A DNA stretch of 55,270 nt from contig JAFQBM010000009.1 in assembly GCA_017399685.1 (NCBI GenBank), forward strand, positions 1 to 55,270. Direction: 5' to 3'. This DNA is from Lachnospiraceae bacterium (GTDB lineage Bacteria; Bacillota; Clostridia; Lachnospirales; Lachnospiraceae). The notes under the pieces were generated by a model. It was not told the DNA's origin. It did not search any database and worked only from the letters and a program-made list of their open reading frames with translations. A program made the position numbers and the translations under genes. Shown piece after piece: positions 7,665-15,994 of this stretch (within the stretch, counting starts at the first letter, position 1; each line of letters opens with the position of its first letter).

Positions 7665-7777
7665 CCAGAAAAGGGGGGAACTTATGGCTTTATTACAGAG
7701 AACAATTTAGAATTATTTATATTTGGGTCGTATTTATAAATGCATGAGAAATATGGGAGAATAAAAGGAGGATTATT

Positions 7778-10180
7778 ATGAGAAAGATATACGAATTAGA
7801 TTATACCCAGCTGAAAAATGTTTGTTCTCCAAGCGACTTTACATTCCAATCCACTGCTGAACTGACTCCGTTAGAGGAAATTATCGGTCAGGAACGGGCT
7901 GTGAAAGCATTTGAGTTTGGACTGGCAGTTAAAATGAAAGGCTATAATATTTATATGTGTGGTCCTTCAGGTACAGGGAAAACTACATATGCATTGAGCA
8001 GCACACAAAAGTTGGCTGCAACGGAACCTGTTCCGTCTGACTGGTGTTATGTTTACAATTTTGAGAATCCGATGAAGCCCATGGCAATCAGTTTTGAAGC
8101 TGGTATAGGAAAGCATTTTGTAGATGATATGGCAGAGTTGGTATCGCAGTTTCAAAAAGAACTGTCAAAAGCATTTCGCAGTGAGGATTATGAGAAAGAA
8201 AAACTGATGATAGCACATAGTTTTGAGGAACGACAGGATGAAATGTTCGAAGAAATGAGCGTTCTTGCAGACGAATATGATTTTATCCTTAAAAGTATGG
8301 AATCTGGTATCTATTTTATTCCGATTGTAAATGGTGAGCCTGTGGAAAATGAGAATTATGATGTATTGTCAGAGGATGAGAAGGCGGCAATAGATAAAAA
8401 TAATCTGCTTCTGAGGGAAAAAACAGCACCATTTATGCGAAAGATATATGAGTTTCGCAAAGAATGTGATAAGCAGATTGATGAATTGAATCATAAGATT
8501 GCTGATGCTGCCATTGGGCATTATATCGAGGAACTTATGGAATCTTATAAAACAAATGAGCGGGTGATTTCTTATATCAAAGATGTGCAAAAAGATGTAT
8601 TGGATCATCTGGAACAATTTATGGATGATGGAGAACCTGAGGAAGATGTATTGTCATCTTTAATGCCTTTGTTTGGAAAGAAGCAGGAAGATGATGTTAC
8701 ATTACGATACCGGGTAAATTTAATTGTTGATAATTCTCAAACTCAAGGTGCACCTGTAGTAGTTAATTTTAATCCAACCTATAATAACTTAATGGGAGAA
8801 ATAGAGTACGATAGCGAATTTGGAAATCTGACTACTGATTTTATGAAGATTAAGAGTGGACTCTTTCATCAGGCAAATGGAGGTTATCTCATTGTGCAGG
8901 CGCATGATATTTTGTCTGCACCTCATGCATGGGAGGCACTTCGAAGTGTAATTAAGACAAAAGAGATTAATCTTGATACCATAAGAGAGCTACAGGGCAG
9001 TACTGCAACACCGGTACTAAAACCTGAGCCTATTCCAATTGGGTTCAAAGTAATAATGATAGGAAGTGAGTATTTTTATAATGTTTTAAGTGAATATGAT
9101 GAAGAATTTGATAAGTTTTTCAAAATACGCGCAGATTTCGACTATGAAATGCCTCGCACCGATGAAAATATGATAAAGATTACTCAGTTTGTGAAAGGAT
9201 TTGTAGAACGTGAGAAGACATTAGAATTTGATGTTAGTGCAATTTGTGCAATTATTGAATATTCTTCTCGCACGGTTTCAAGACAGGATAAATTGTCTAC
9301 ACGTTTTAATTATTTAGCGGAGATTTTAGTGGAGGCATATACTTGGGCGAAACTTGAAAGTGCGACGATTATCACATCGAAACATGTACATCAAGCTATA
9401 TATGAAAAAGAACAAAGAATGAAGCTTTATGAAGAAAAGTTAGATGAAATGTTGGATGAGGAAGTAGTTATGATTGATACTGAAGGCTCTGAAATCGGAC
9501 AGATTAACGGACTTGCTGTATTAGACATGGGTAACTATGCTTTTGGTACACCATCCCGCATTACGGCGACCACTTATGTTGGAAAATCCGGCATTGTAAA
9601 TATCGAAAAAGAGGCTCATATGAGTGGACATACTCATGATAAAGGAGTGCAGATCATTACAGGATTTTTGGGACAGACATATGCACAAAAATTTCCAATG
9701 TCTTTATCTTGTCGTGTTTGCTTTGAACAAAACTATAACGGTATTGATGGAGATAGCGCTTCAAGTACAGAGTTATACTGTATTATTTCTTCTCTTTCTG
9801 AATTACCGATTCGTCAGAATCTTGCTGTAACAGGCTCGGTGAATCAAAAAGGGGAAATTCAGGCAATTGGCGGAGTAACTCAGAAAATCGAAGGATTTTT
9901 TAAGTTATGTAAAAAACGTGGACTTACAGGAAACCAGGGAGTTATCATTCCATTTTCTAACGTAAAAGAACTTGTGTTAAGCGATGAAGTTGTAGAAGCA
10001 GTGAAAGATGGTGTTTTTCATATTTATGCCATTAAACATATTGATGAAGGAATTGAACTGCTTATGGATTATCCTGCAGGAGAAAAGGATGAACAAGGCC
10101 GGTTCCCGGCAGATAGTGTGCATGGAAAAGTTTATGCGAAGTTAGAAGCTTTTGCGAAAGCATCAAAAAATGAAAGTTAA
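7778..10180 (+). CDS. Lon-like ATP-dependent protease (AAA_32 plus Lon proteolytic domain)
   Basis: An 800-residue Lon-family protease of the type lacking the classical Lon N-domain. The Walker A motif GPSGTGKTT is at residues 62-70. A long helical insertion occupies about residues 115-300, a second ATPase segment contains FHQANGGYLIVQAHD, and the C-terminal domain carries the Ser-Lys dyad. The nucleophile is Ser660 in GDSAS and the general base Lys703 in TQKIEG, 43 residues apart as in Escherichia coli Lon. It probably degrades damaged or regulatory proteins in the cytoplasm. A strong AAAGGAGG precedes the start. It stands alone, and the downstream ylxM operon has its own promoter. The gene is intact and typical in length for this branch (LonC/YcbZ-like). 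Confidence 0.92.
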   Translation: MRKIYELDYTQLKNVCSPSDFTFQSTAELTPLEEIIGQERAVKAFEFGLAVKMKGYNIYMCGPSGTGKTTYALSSTQKLAATEPVPSDWCYVYNFENPMKPMAISFEAGIGKHFVDDMAELVSQFQKELSKAFRSEDYEKEKLMIAHSFEERQDEMFEEMSVLADEYDFILKSMESGIYFIPIVNGEPVENENYDVLSEDEKAAIDKNNLLLREKTAPFMRKIYEFRKECDKQIDELNHKIADAAIGHYIEELMESYKTNERVISYIKDVQKDVLDHLEQFMDDGEPEEDVLSSLMPLFGKKQEDDVTLRYRVNLIVDNSQTQGAPVVVNFNPTYNNLMGEIEYDSEFGNLTTDFMKIKSGLFHQANGGYLIVQAHDILSAPHAWEALRSVIKTKEINLDTIRELQGSTATPVLKPEPIPIGFKVIMIGSEYFYNVLSEYDEEFDKFFKIRADFDYEMPRTDENMIKITQFVKGFVEREKTLEFDVSAICAIIEYSSRTVSRQDKLSTRFNYLAEILVEAYTWAKLESATIITSKHVHQAIYEKEQRMKLYEEKLDEMLDEEVVMIDTEGSEIGQINGLAVLDMGNYAFGTPSRITATTYVGKSGIVNIEKEAHMSGHTHDKGVQIITGFLGQTYAQKFPMSLSCRVCFEQNYNGIDGDSASSTELYCIISSLSELPIRQNLAVTGSVNQKGEIQAIGGVTQKIEGFFKLCKKRGLTGNQGVIIPFSNVKELVLSDEVVEAVKDGVFHIYAIKHIDEGIELLMDYPAGEKDEQGRFPADSVHGKVYAKLEAFAKASKNES

Positions 10181-10225
10181 AGGGGATTGTTGGGGTACAT
10201 TTTATGACAAAATTCAAAATTTTAT

Positions 10226-10272
10226 TTTGTCAAGAAAAAATACTTGACAAAGTATTTATCCTCGTGTAGAAT
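10226..10272 (+). promoter_or_regulatory. sigma-70-type promoter with overlapping inverted repeat
   Basis: TTGACA (10244-10249), 17 bases, then TAGAAT (10267-10272) form a near-consensus promoter for the ylxM-ffh operon. A perfect 9-bp inverted repeat (TTTGTCAAG at 10226-10234, CTTGACAAA at 10243-10251, 8-base loop) overlaps the -35 box, a suitable place for an operator. There is no T-tract, so it is not a normal terminator of the protease gene. Confidence 0.75.
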
Positions 10273-10315
10273 AATCAACTGTAAAGGGAAACTACTTTAC
10301 AAAGATGGTGAATAT

Positions 10316-10672
10316 ATGGAAGAAATAGTGAAAAAAGCTTTGCTTTATGATTTTTATGGTCAGTTACTGACAGAACATCAAAGAGCACTTTACGAGGATA
10401 TCGTGCTGAATGATTTATCTTATGCAGAAGTTGCAAAAGAAGAAGGAATCAGCAGACAAGGTGTTTATGATTTGATGAAACGATGTGATAAGATTCTTTC
10501 AGAATATGAAGAAAAACTTCATCTGGTAGAAAAGTTTCTTAACACGAAGAAAAAAGTGACACAAATCAACCAGTTCGCAAAAGATATTAAGAATCGCAAT
10601 GGTGATGAAACTTTACAGGAACAGATAGAACAAATCGAAAAGATATCCAATGCGATTTTAGAAGAGTATTAG
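10316..10672 (+). CDS. ylxM: YlxM/p13 family putative SRP-associated regulator
   Basis: A 118-residue DNA-binding-like protein with a sigma-70 region 4 type helix-turn-helix (DLSYAEVAKEEGISRQGVYDLMKRC, residues about 36-60). YlxM is consistently encoded immediately before ffh in Firmicutes and has been linked to the signal recognition particle. The start at 10316 (MEEIVKKALLYDFYG) fits the family length and lies downstream of the promoter at 10244-10272. The longer open frame from 10244 would begin inside the -35 box and is rejected. The C-terminal half is helical and charged. ffh follows 17 bases after the stop, indicating one operon. Confidence 0.9.
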   Translation: MEEIVKKALLYDFYGQLLTEHQRALYEDIVLNDLSYAEVAKEEGISRQGVYDLMKRCDKILSEYEEKLHLVEKFLNTKKKVTQINQFAKDIKNRNGDETLQEQIEQIEKISNAILEEY

Positions 10673-10689
10673 CGAAAGGAGACAGATTT

Positions 10690-12030
10690 ATGGCATTCGA
10701 AAGCTTATCCGATAAGATTCAAAATGTATTTAAAAATTTAAGAAGCAAAGGAAAATTAACAGAAGCCGACATCAAGGAAGCCATGAAGGAAGTTAAGAAG
10801 GCGTTACTTGAGGCGGATGTAAATTTTAAAGTAGTAAAGCAGTTCATTTCCAGTGTCAGCGAAAGAGCCGTGGGTCAGGAAGTATTAAATGGATTAAATC
10901 CGGGACACATGGTAATTAAAATCGTAAAAGAAGAAATGGACAAACTGATGGGTTCTGATGTGACAGAACTTGTTTTAAAGCCAGGTAATGAAGTTTCAGT
11001 CATTATGATGTGTGGTTTACAGGGTGCAGGTAAAACGACTACTGTTGCGAAACTTGCAGGTAAACTAAAGTCAAAAGGAAAGAAACCATTATTGGTTGCC
11101 TGTGATGTATATCGTCCGGCTGCCATTAAGCAGTTGCAGGTAAATGGTGAGAAACAGCAGGTGGAAGTGTTCTCTATGGGAGATAAGCAGAAACCTTTGG
11201 ATATTGCCAAAGCAGCGGTATTGCATGCACAGAAGAATGGATTTAATGTGGTATTTCTTGATACGGCAGGTCGTCTTCATGTAGATGAAGAAATGATGGA
11301 AGAACTTGCCTCAATCAAAGCAAATATAGATATTACCCAGACCATATTGACAGTTGATGCCATGACTGGTCAGGATGCGGTAAACGTTGCCCAGAATTTC
11401 AATGAGAAAATAGGTATCGATGGTGTTATCTTAACGAAGTTAGATGGCGATACCAGAGGTGGTGCGGCATTATCGATTCGTGCTGTTACCGGAAAGCCGA
11501 TTTTGTATGTTGGTATGGGTGAAAAGTTATCGGATTTGGAACCATTTTATCCGGAACGTATGGCCAGTAGAATTCTTGGAATGGGAGATGTAGAATCTCT
11601 GATTGAAAGAGCTCAAAATGCCATTGACGAAGAACAGGCCAAAGAAATGGAAGAAAAGATGCGTAAAGCAAGCTTTGGTTTTGATGATTATTTGGAAGCA
11701 ATGGAACAAATGAACAAGATGGGTGGATTTAAGGATATTCTTGGAATGATTCCTGGAATGGGAAATCAGCTGAAAGACATTGATATCGATGAAAAGGAAT
11801 TAGAAAAGCCGAAGGCGATTATCTTGTCCATGACCAAGGAAGAAAGAAGAAATCCTGATATTTTAAATCCTTCCAGAAAGAACCGTATCGCGAAAGGTGC
11901 CGGTGTGGATATTTCAGAAGTAAACCGCATGGTGAAACAGTTTGAACAGTCTAAGAAGATGATGAAACAGATGTCAGGCATGATGGGTGGTAAAGGGAAA
12001 CGTAAAATGAAGTTACCTTTTGGATTCTGA
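10690..12030 (+). CDS. ffh: signal recognition particle GTPase Ffh
   Basis: A 446-residue SRP54 protein that binds signal peptides on nascent chains together with the SRP RNA and docks to FtsY at the membrane. An N-terminal four-helix bundle is followed by the G domain with G1 GLQGAGKTTT (about residues 105-114), G3 DTAGRLHVDEE and G4 TKLDGDTRGGAAL. The C-terminal M domain is methionine-rich (KQFEQSKKMMKQMSGMMGG), as required for signal-peptide and RNA binding. AAAGGAGA precedes the ATG. The length and all motifs are canonical. The SRP RNA gene itself was not seen in the window. Confidence 0.98.
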   Translation: MAFESLSDKIQNVFKNLRSKGKLTEADIKEAMKEVKKALLEADVNFKVVKQFISSVSERAVGQEVLNGLNPGHMVIKIVKEEMDKLMGSDVTELVLKPGNEVSVIMMCGLQGAGKTTTVAKLAGKLKSKGKKPLLVACDVYRPAAIKQLQVNGEKQQVEVFSMGDKQKPLDIAKAAVLHAQKNGFNVVFLDTAGRLHVDEEMMEELASIKANIDITQTILTVDAMTGQDAVNVAQNFNEKIGIDGVILTKLDGDTRGGAALSIRAVTGKPILYVGMGEKLSDLEPFYPERMASRILGMGDVESLIERAQNAIDEEQAKEMEEKMRKASFGFDDYLEAMEQMNKMGGFKDILGMIPGMGNQLKDIDIDEKELEKPKAIILSMTKEERRNPDILNPSRKNRIAKGAGVDISEVNRMVKQFEQSKKMMKQMSGMMGGKGKRKMKLPFGF

Positions 12031-12089
12031 TAATAAATGTATAACATTTTATTATAAATATTTTTTATACTATTAGGAGGTGAAAAGAA

Positions 12090-12335
12090 ATGGCAGTAAA
12101 GATGAGATTAAAGAGAATGGGATACAAGAAGCATCCTTTTTATAGAGTAATTGTTGCAGATGCTAGATCTCCAAGAGATGGTAAGTTTATCGCTGAAATC
12201 GGTACTTATGATCCTAATCAGGAACCAAGCGTAATCAAGATCAATGAAGAAGAAGCTAAGAAGTGGTTAGCTAACGGAGCACAACCTACTGAAACAGTTG
12301 CTAAGTTATTAAAGCAAGCTGGTATTGAAAAGTAG
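12090..12335 (+). CDS. rpsP: 30S ribosomal protein S16
   Basis: An 81-residue protein beginning [18 protein letters not shown], the invariant S16 N-terminus, followed by [19 protein letters not shown]-like residues ([20 protein letters not shown]). S16 is an assembly protein of the 30S subunit body. The start has a consensus AGGAGGTGA. It lies 59 bases after ffh and 20 bases before khpA. An AT-rich spacer before it could hold an additional promoter, but no clear one was identified. Confidence 0.98.
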   Translation: MAVKMRLKRMGYKKHPFYRVIVADARSPRDGKFIAEIGTYDPNQEPSVIKINEEEAKKWLANGAQPTETVAKLLKQAGIEK

Positions 12336-12355
12336 TTTGAATTTGGAGGTTGTTT

Positions 12356-12586
12356 ATGAAAGAATTAGTTGAAATCATAGCCAAGTCTCTCGTTGATTTA
12401 CCAGATGAGGTTGTTGTAACAGAAGAAGAAACGCAGGATGCGATTGTTCTTAAGTTAAAGGTTGCAGATGAAGACATGGGTAAGGTAATTGGTAAACAAG
12501 GACGTATTGCTAAGTCCATCCGTACCGTAGTAAAAGCAGCAGCTTCAAAAGGTGATAAAAAAGTAATTGTAGATATTTTGCAATAA
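12356..12586 (+). CDS. khpA: KH-domain RNA-binding protein KhpA (YlqC)
   Basis: A 76-residue single-KH-domain protein. The GxxG loop is in MGKVIGKQGRIAKSIRTVV, with the invariant GKQGR. KhpA pairs with KhpB/Jag in Firmicutes and binds many RNAs, affecting cell division and envelope homeostasis. ATG at 12356 follows TGGAGG and begins MKELVEIIAKSLVD, the usual family start. A TTG six bases upstream is less likely. Position between rpsP and rimM is the conserved context. Confidence 0.95.
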   Translation: MKELVEIIAKSLVDLPDEVVVTEEETQDAIVLKLKVADEDMGKVIGKQGRIAKSIRTVVKAAASKGDKKVIVDILQ

Positions 12587-12596
12587 TAGTATGAAT

Positions 12597-12623
12597 AAGC
12601 GGGCATTGTATATATGCCCGCTT
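12597..12623 (+). terminator. strong GC hairpin between khpA and rimM (attenuator-like)
   Basis: AAGCGGGCAT and ATGCCCGCTT form a perfect 10-bp stem with a 7-base loop, followed by only TTC-ATT. The T-tract is short, so it may act as a partial terminator or a processing/stability element that lowers expression of the downstream genes relative to rpsP. Confidence 0.6.
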
Positions 12624-12643
12624 TCATTATGAAGGAGTATACG

Positions 12644-13156
12644 TTGGAAGATTTATTAAAAGTTGGAATTATCACGACGACTCATGGTATCCGTGGGGAA
12701 GTAAAAGTATTTCCTACCACAGATGATATGAAACGGTTTAAAAAGTTAAAACATTGTGTGTTACAACATAAAAAAGAAATGATTGATTTAGAAGTGGAAA
12801 GCTGTAAGTTTTTTAAGAATCTGGTCATTCTGAAATTTAAAGGAATCGATAACATCAATGATGTGATGATGTATAAAGATTGTGAACTGTTTGTTACAAG
12901 AGAACATGCAGTGAAATTAAAAAAAGATGAATATTTCATTTGTGATATGATTGGTGCAAAGGTAGTAACGGAGGAAGGAGAAGACTTTGGGGTATTAGAC
13001 GAAGTCTTGCTTACCGGAGCCAATGATGTATATGTGGTGAAACGGGAAGGAAAAAAAGAAGTTTTGTTACCTGCCATCAAAGAATGTATCTTAAATGTTG
13101 ATTTAGAGGAAAAAGTGATTACGATTCATGTAATGAAAGGATTGTTGGAAGAATGA
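12644..13156 (+). CDS. rimM: ribosome maturation factor RimM
   Basis: A 170-residue protein with the RimM N-terminal domain (KVGIITTTHGIRGEVKVFPTTDD) and a C-terminal PRC-barrel (DEYFICDMIGAKVVTEEGEDFGVLDEV, then NDVYVV, LLPAIKECI). It binds S19 and helps mature the 30S head. A TTG at 12644 is the likely start. AAGGAG lies at 12632-12637 with 6 bases of spacing, and the translation then begins (M)EDLLKVG as in relatives. The upstream ATG at 12614 would start inside the preceding hairpin. The stop overlaps the trmD start (ATGA), indicating translational coupling. Confidence 0.95.
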   Translation: MEDLLKVGIITTTHGIRGEVKVFPTTDDMKRFKKLKHCVLQHKKEMIDLEVESCKFFKNLVILKFKGIDNINDVMMYKDCELFVTREHAVKLKKDEYFICDMIGAKVVTEEGEDFGVLDEVLLTGANDVYVVKREGKKEVLLPAIKECILNVDLEEKVITIHVMKGLLEE

Positions 13157-13881
13157 GATTTCATGTACTGACTTTGTTTCCGGAAATGATTTTAAATGGA
13201 ATGAGTGAAAGTATCATAGGCAGGGCAATTAAAAATGAATATATTTCATTGAATGTAGTAAATATCAGGGATTATTCGGATAATAAACACATGAAAGTAG
13301 ATGATTATCCTTATGGTGGAGGTGCCGGTATGGTAATGCAGGCACCTCCTGTAGTGGCTGCCTATGAATCCATTGTTGACAACATGAATCTTGATGTTAC
13401 AAAAAAGAAACCGAGGGTGGTGTATATGACGCCCCAGGGAAGTGTCTTTAACCAAGATATGGCACAAGATTTTGCGAAAGAAGAGGATTTAATCTTTTTA
13501 TGTGGTCATTATGAAGGTATTGATGAACGGGCGTTGGAAATGATTGTTACGGATCATGTTTCAATTGGTGATTATGTTCTTACAGGTGGAGAACTTCCGG
13601 CTATGGTAGTAATGGACTGTGTTTCCAGATTGGTTCCTAATGTTTTGAATAATGAAGAATCTGCTATGTTTGAATCCTTTTATGATGGATTGCTGGAACA
13701 TCCTCAATATACCAGACCAGTTGAATTTCGGGGGAAAAGAGTGCCGGATGTGTTGTTATCCGGTAATCATAAGAAAATAGAAGAGTGGCGGAAAGAGAAA
13801 TCTTTAGAAAGAACCAGGGAGAGAAGACCAGACTTACTAGAAAAGAAAGAAAAGGAAAAGAAAGAGAATGGAAACAGTTAG
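13153..13881 (+). CDS. trmD: tRNA (guanine-37-N1)-methyltransferase TrmD
   Basis: A 242-residue SPOUT-fold enzyme that methylates G37 of tRNAs from S-adenosylmethionine and so prevents +1 frameshifting. It starts MRFHVLTLFPEM. YPYGGGAGMVMQ, LCGHYEGIDERA and SIGDYVLTGGELPAMV are the knot and SAM-binding signatures, and Asp in DHVSIGDYVL is the expected catalytic residue region. The C-terminus has an unusually charged Lys/Glu tail. It overlaps rimM by 4 bases and the downstream helicase by 14 bases. Confidence 0.98.
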   Translation: MRFHVLTLFPEMILNGMSESIIGRAIKNEYISLNVVNIRDYSDNKHMKVDDYPYGGGAGMVMQAPPVVAAYESIVDNMNLDVTKKKPRVVYMTPQGSVFNQDMAQDFAKEEDLIFLCGHYEGIDERALEMIVTDHVSIGDYVLTGGELPAMVVMDCVSRLVPNVLNNEESAMFESFYDGLLEHPQYTRPVEFRGKRVPDVLLSGNHKKIEEWRKEKSLERTRERRPDLLEKKEKEKKENGNS

Positions 13882-15469
13882 ATTTGAAGAATTAAATGTA
13901 AGACCTGAAATTTTAAGAGCTGTAGTGGAGATGGGATTTGAAGAGGCAACTCCCATTCAGGCAAAGGCCATTCCGGTTATTATGGACGGAGATGACATTG
14001 TGGGTCAGGCCCAGACCGGAACTGGAAAAACAGCAGCTTTTGGAATTCCGATTTTAAGTAAAATAGACCCGAAATTAAAAAAGACTCAGTCGCTTATTTT
14101 GTGTCCAACCAGAGAACTTGCAATTCAGGTAGCAGAAGAAATAAGAAAGCTCTCAAAGTTTTTACATGGTATTAAAGTGCTTCCAATCTATGGAGGACAG
14201 GAAATTACAAAACAGATTCGTTCTTTAAAAGGTGGAATCCAGATTATTGTGGGTACACCGGGACGAGTAATGGATCATATGCGAAGAAAAACCATTCGTT
14301 TAGACCATATCAAAATGGTTGCCTTAGATGAAGCAGACGAAATGTTAAATATGGGATTTCGCGATGAAATTGAGTCCATTTTAAGTGAAATTTCAGAAGA
14401 AAGACAGACCATCCTGTTTTCTGCCACAATGCCACAGGCAATTATGGATATTACAAAGAATTATCAAAAAAATGCGAAGGTAGTAAAGGTAGTCCGGAAG
14501 GAATTAACCGTTGCCAATATTGACCAATATTATTATGAAGTAAGACCAAAGAACAAGTTAGAAGTATTATGCCGTCTTTTGGATATGTATAATCCACGTC
14601 TGTCTGTAATTTTTTGTAATACCAAAAGACAGGTGGATGAACTGGTTTCTTCGTTACAGGGAAGAGGTTATTTTGCAGATGGAATTCATGGAGATTTAAA
14701 ACAGCAGCAAAGAGACCGTGTTATGGGAAGTTTCCGTACCGGAAAGATAGAGATTCTTGTAGCCACTGATGTAGCTGCCAGAGGAATCGATGTAGATGAT
14801 GTGGATGCAGTATTTAATTATGATATTCCACAGGATGAAGAATACTATGTACATCGTATCGGACGTACCGGAAGAGCTGGACGTGTAGGAAAAGCATTTT
14901 CTTTTGTCGTTGGCAAGGAAGTTTATAAATTAAAAGATATCCAAAGATATTGTAAAACTAAGATAAAAGCAAAGCCGATTCCTTCTATGGATGATGTTAT
15001 GGCGACCAAGCTGGATAAGATTTTTGAAGATTTAGACGAATATATCAAGAGTGTAAATTTAAATGACTACATTGATTTGGTAAATGAGTATGTAGATGAA
15101 AAGGATTATACTGCTTTAGAGCTGGCAGCTGCTTTTGTAAAAATGAAGATGGAAGAAAATCTTGGTACGGATTCCTTCGATATGGACAGGGAACTGGATG
15201 ATGCAGACCAGACTGGAGCTACAGAGCCGGGAATGGTACGTTTGTTCATTAATATCGGTAAGAATCATAAAGCCAGTCCAAAGGATATTTTGGGTGCCAT
15301 CGCAGGAGAATCCGGCATTCCGGGTAAATTAGTAGGCACCATTGATATGTTTGATAAATATACTTTTGTTGAAGTTCCAAGAGAAGTGGCAAAAGATGTT
15401 TTACATGGAATGAAAAATGTAAAAATCAAAGGTAAAAATATTCATGTGGAAATTGCAAATAAAAAGTAA
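13868..15469 (+). CDS. DEAD-box RNA helicase with DbpA-like RNA-binding domain
   Basis: A 533-residue ATP-dependent RNA helicase. Q motif EEATPIQ (residues 26-32), Walker A AQTGTGKT (48-55), DEAD at about 154-157, SAT (LFSATMP), and motif VI HRIGRTGRAGR are all present. The last 80 residues (MVRLFINIGKNHKASPKDILG, then IDMFDKYTFVEVP) match the DbpA/CshA-type RRM-like domain, which suggests work on rRNA or mRNA in the cold. The start overlaps the end of trmD, so the helicase is translated from the same operon; trmD and rplS are usually adjacent. The exact paralog name (CshA, DbpA, DeaD) cannot be fixed from sequence alone. Confidence 0.95.
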   Translation: METVRFEELNVRPEILRAVVEMGFEEATPIQAKAIPVIMDGDDIVGQAQTGTGKTAAFGIPILSKIDPKLKKTQSLILCPTRELAIQVAEEIRKLSKFLHGIKVLPIYGGQEITKQIRSLKGGIQIIVGTPGRVMDHMRRKTIRLDHIKMVALDEADEMLNMGFRDEIESILSEISEERQTILFSATMPQAIMDITKNYQKNAKVVKVVRKELTVANIDQYYYEVRPKNKLEVLCRLLDMYNPRLSVIFCNTKRQVDELVSSLQGRGYFADGIHGDLKQQQRDRVMGSFRTGKIEILVATDVAARGIDVDDVDAVFNYDIPQDEEYYVHRIGRTGRAGRVGKAFSFVVGKEVYKLKDIQRYCKTKIKAKPIPSMDDVMATKLDKIFEDLDEYIKSVNLNDYIDLVNEYVDEKDYTALELAAAFVKMKMEENLGTDSFDMDRELDDADQTGATEPGMVRLFINIGKNHKASPKDILGAIAGESGIPGKLVGTIDMFDKYTFVEVPREVAKDVLHGMKNVKIKGKNIHVEIANKK

Positions 15470-15476
15470 AAAGCCC

Positions 15477-15505
15477 TTGCAATTTCTGTGACTATATGAT
15501 ATACT
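15477..15505 (+). promoter_or_regulatory. promoter for rplS
   Basis: TTGCAA (15477-15482), 17 bases, TATACT (15500-15505). It begins just after the helicase stop codon and would place the 5' end of the rplS transcript near 15512, immediately before the structured leader. Confidence 0.7.
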
Positions 15506-15513
15506 TTTGAAGT

Positions 15514-15562
15514 TGCAAAATGTGCGATGGTCCTCTGCGTGAGTTTCATGCAAGAACGTCGA
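15514..15562 (+). ncRNA. putative L19 leader RNA element
   Basis: Between the promoter and the rplS ribosome binding site lies a compact structured stretch with TGGTCCTCTGC, a hairpin GCGTGA-GTT-TCATGC (15537-15551), then AAGAACGTCG. The TCT and CGA segments upstream can pair with AGA and TCG downstream. The position and the conserved-looking TGGTCCTCTGC/GCAAGAAC segments fit the L19 leader known from Firmicutes rplS genes. This is from memory; a covariance-model search would decide. It probably mediates autoregulation by L19. Confidence 0.6.
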
Positions 15563-15583
15563 AATATATAAGGAGGCACACAA

Positions 15584-15931
15584 ATGAACGATATTATTAA
15601 AAACATTGAAGCTGCTCAGTTAAAGGCAGAAGTTCCAGAATTTAACGTAGGTGATACTGTAAAGGTATACGCTAAGGTTAAGGAAGGAAACCGTGAAAGA
15701 ATTCAGGTTTTCGAAGGAACTGTTTTAAAGAGACAGGGTGGAAGCTCTCGTGAAACTTTCACAGTTAGAAAGAACTCTAACGGTGTTGGTGTAGAAAAGA
15801 CTTGGCCATTACACTCCCCAATCGTAGAAAAGATTGAAGTAGTTCGTCATGGTAAGGTTAGAAGAGCAAAACTTAACTACTTACGTGAAAGAGTTGGTAA
15901 GAGCGCTAAGGTTAAAGAATTAGTTAAGTAA
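15584..15931 (+). CDS. rplS: 50S ribosomal protein L19
   Basis: A 115-residue protein with the L19 signatures [43 protein letters not shown] and [24 protein letters not shown]19 sits at the 30S-50S interface. TAAGGAGG precedes the ATG. It has its own promoter and leader, and a terminator closes the transcript 20 bases after the stop. Confidence 0.98.
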   Translation: MNDIIKNIEAAQLKAEVPEFNVGDTVKVYAKVKEGNRERIQVFEGTVLKRQGGSSRETFTVRKNSNGVGVEKTWPLHSPIVEKIEVVRHGKVRRAKLNYLRERVGKSAKVKELVK

Positions 15932-15949
15932 TATCAGATTAATTATTTA

Positions 15950-15976
15950 GAGTCTGTCTTTTGACAGGCTCTTTTT
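15950..15976 (+). terminator. intrinsic terminator after rplS
   Basis: GAGTCTGTC, TTTT loop, GACAGGCTC (one wobble), then TTTTTAT. It ends the rplS transcript just before the signal peptidase gene. Confidence 0.88.
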
Positions 15977-15994
15977 ATCTACTAGGAGGAAAAG

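Noticed and set aside
10244-10315. N-terminal extension of ylxM
   Set aside because: It would start inside the -35 box of a good promoter; the start at 10316 matches the family.
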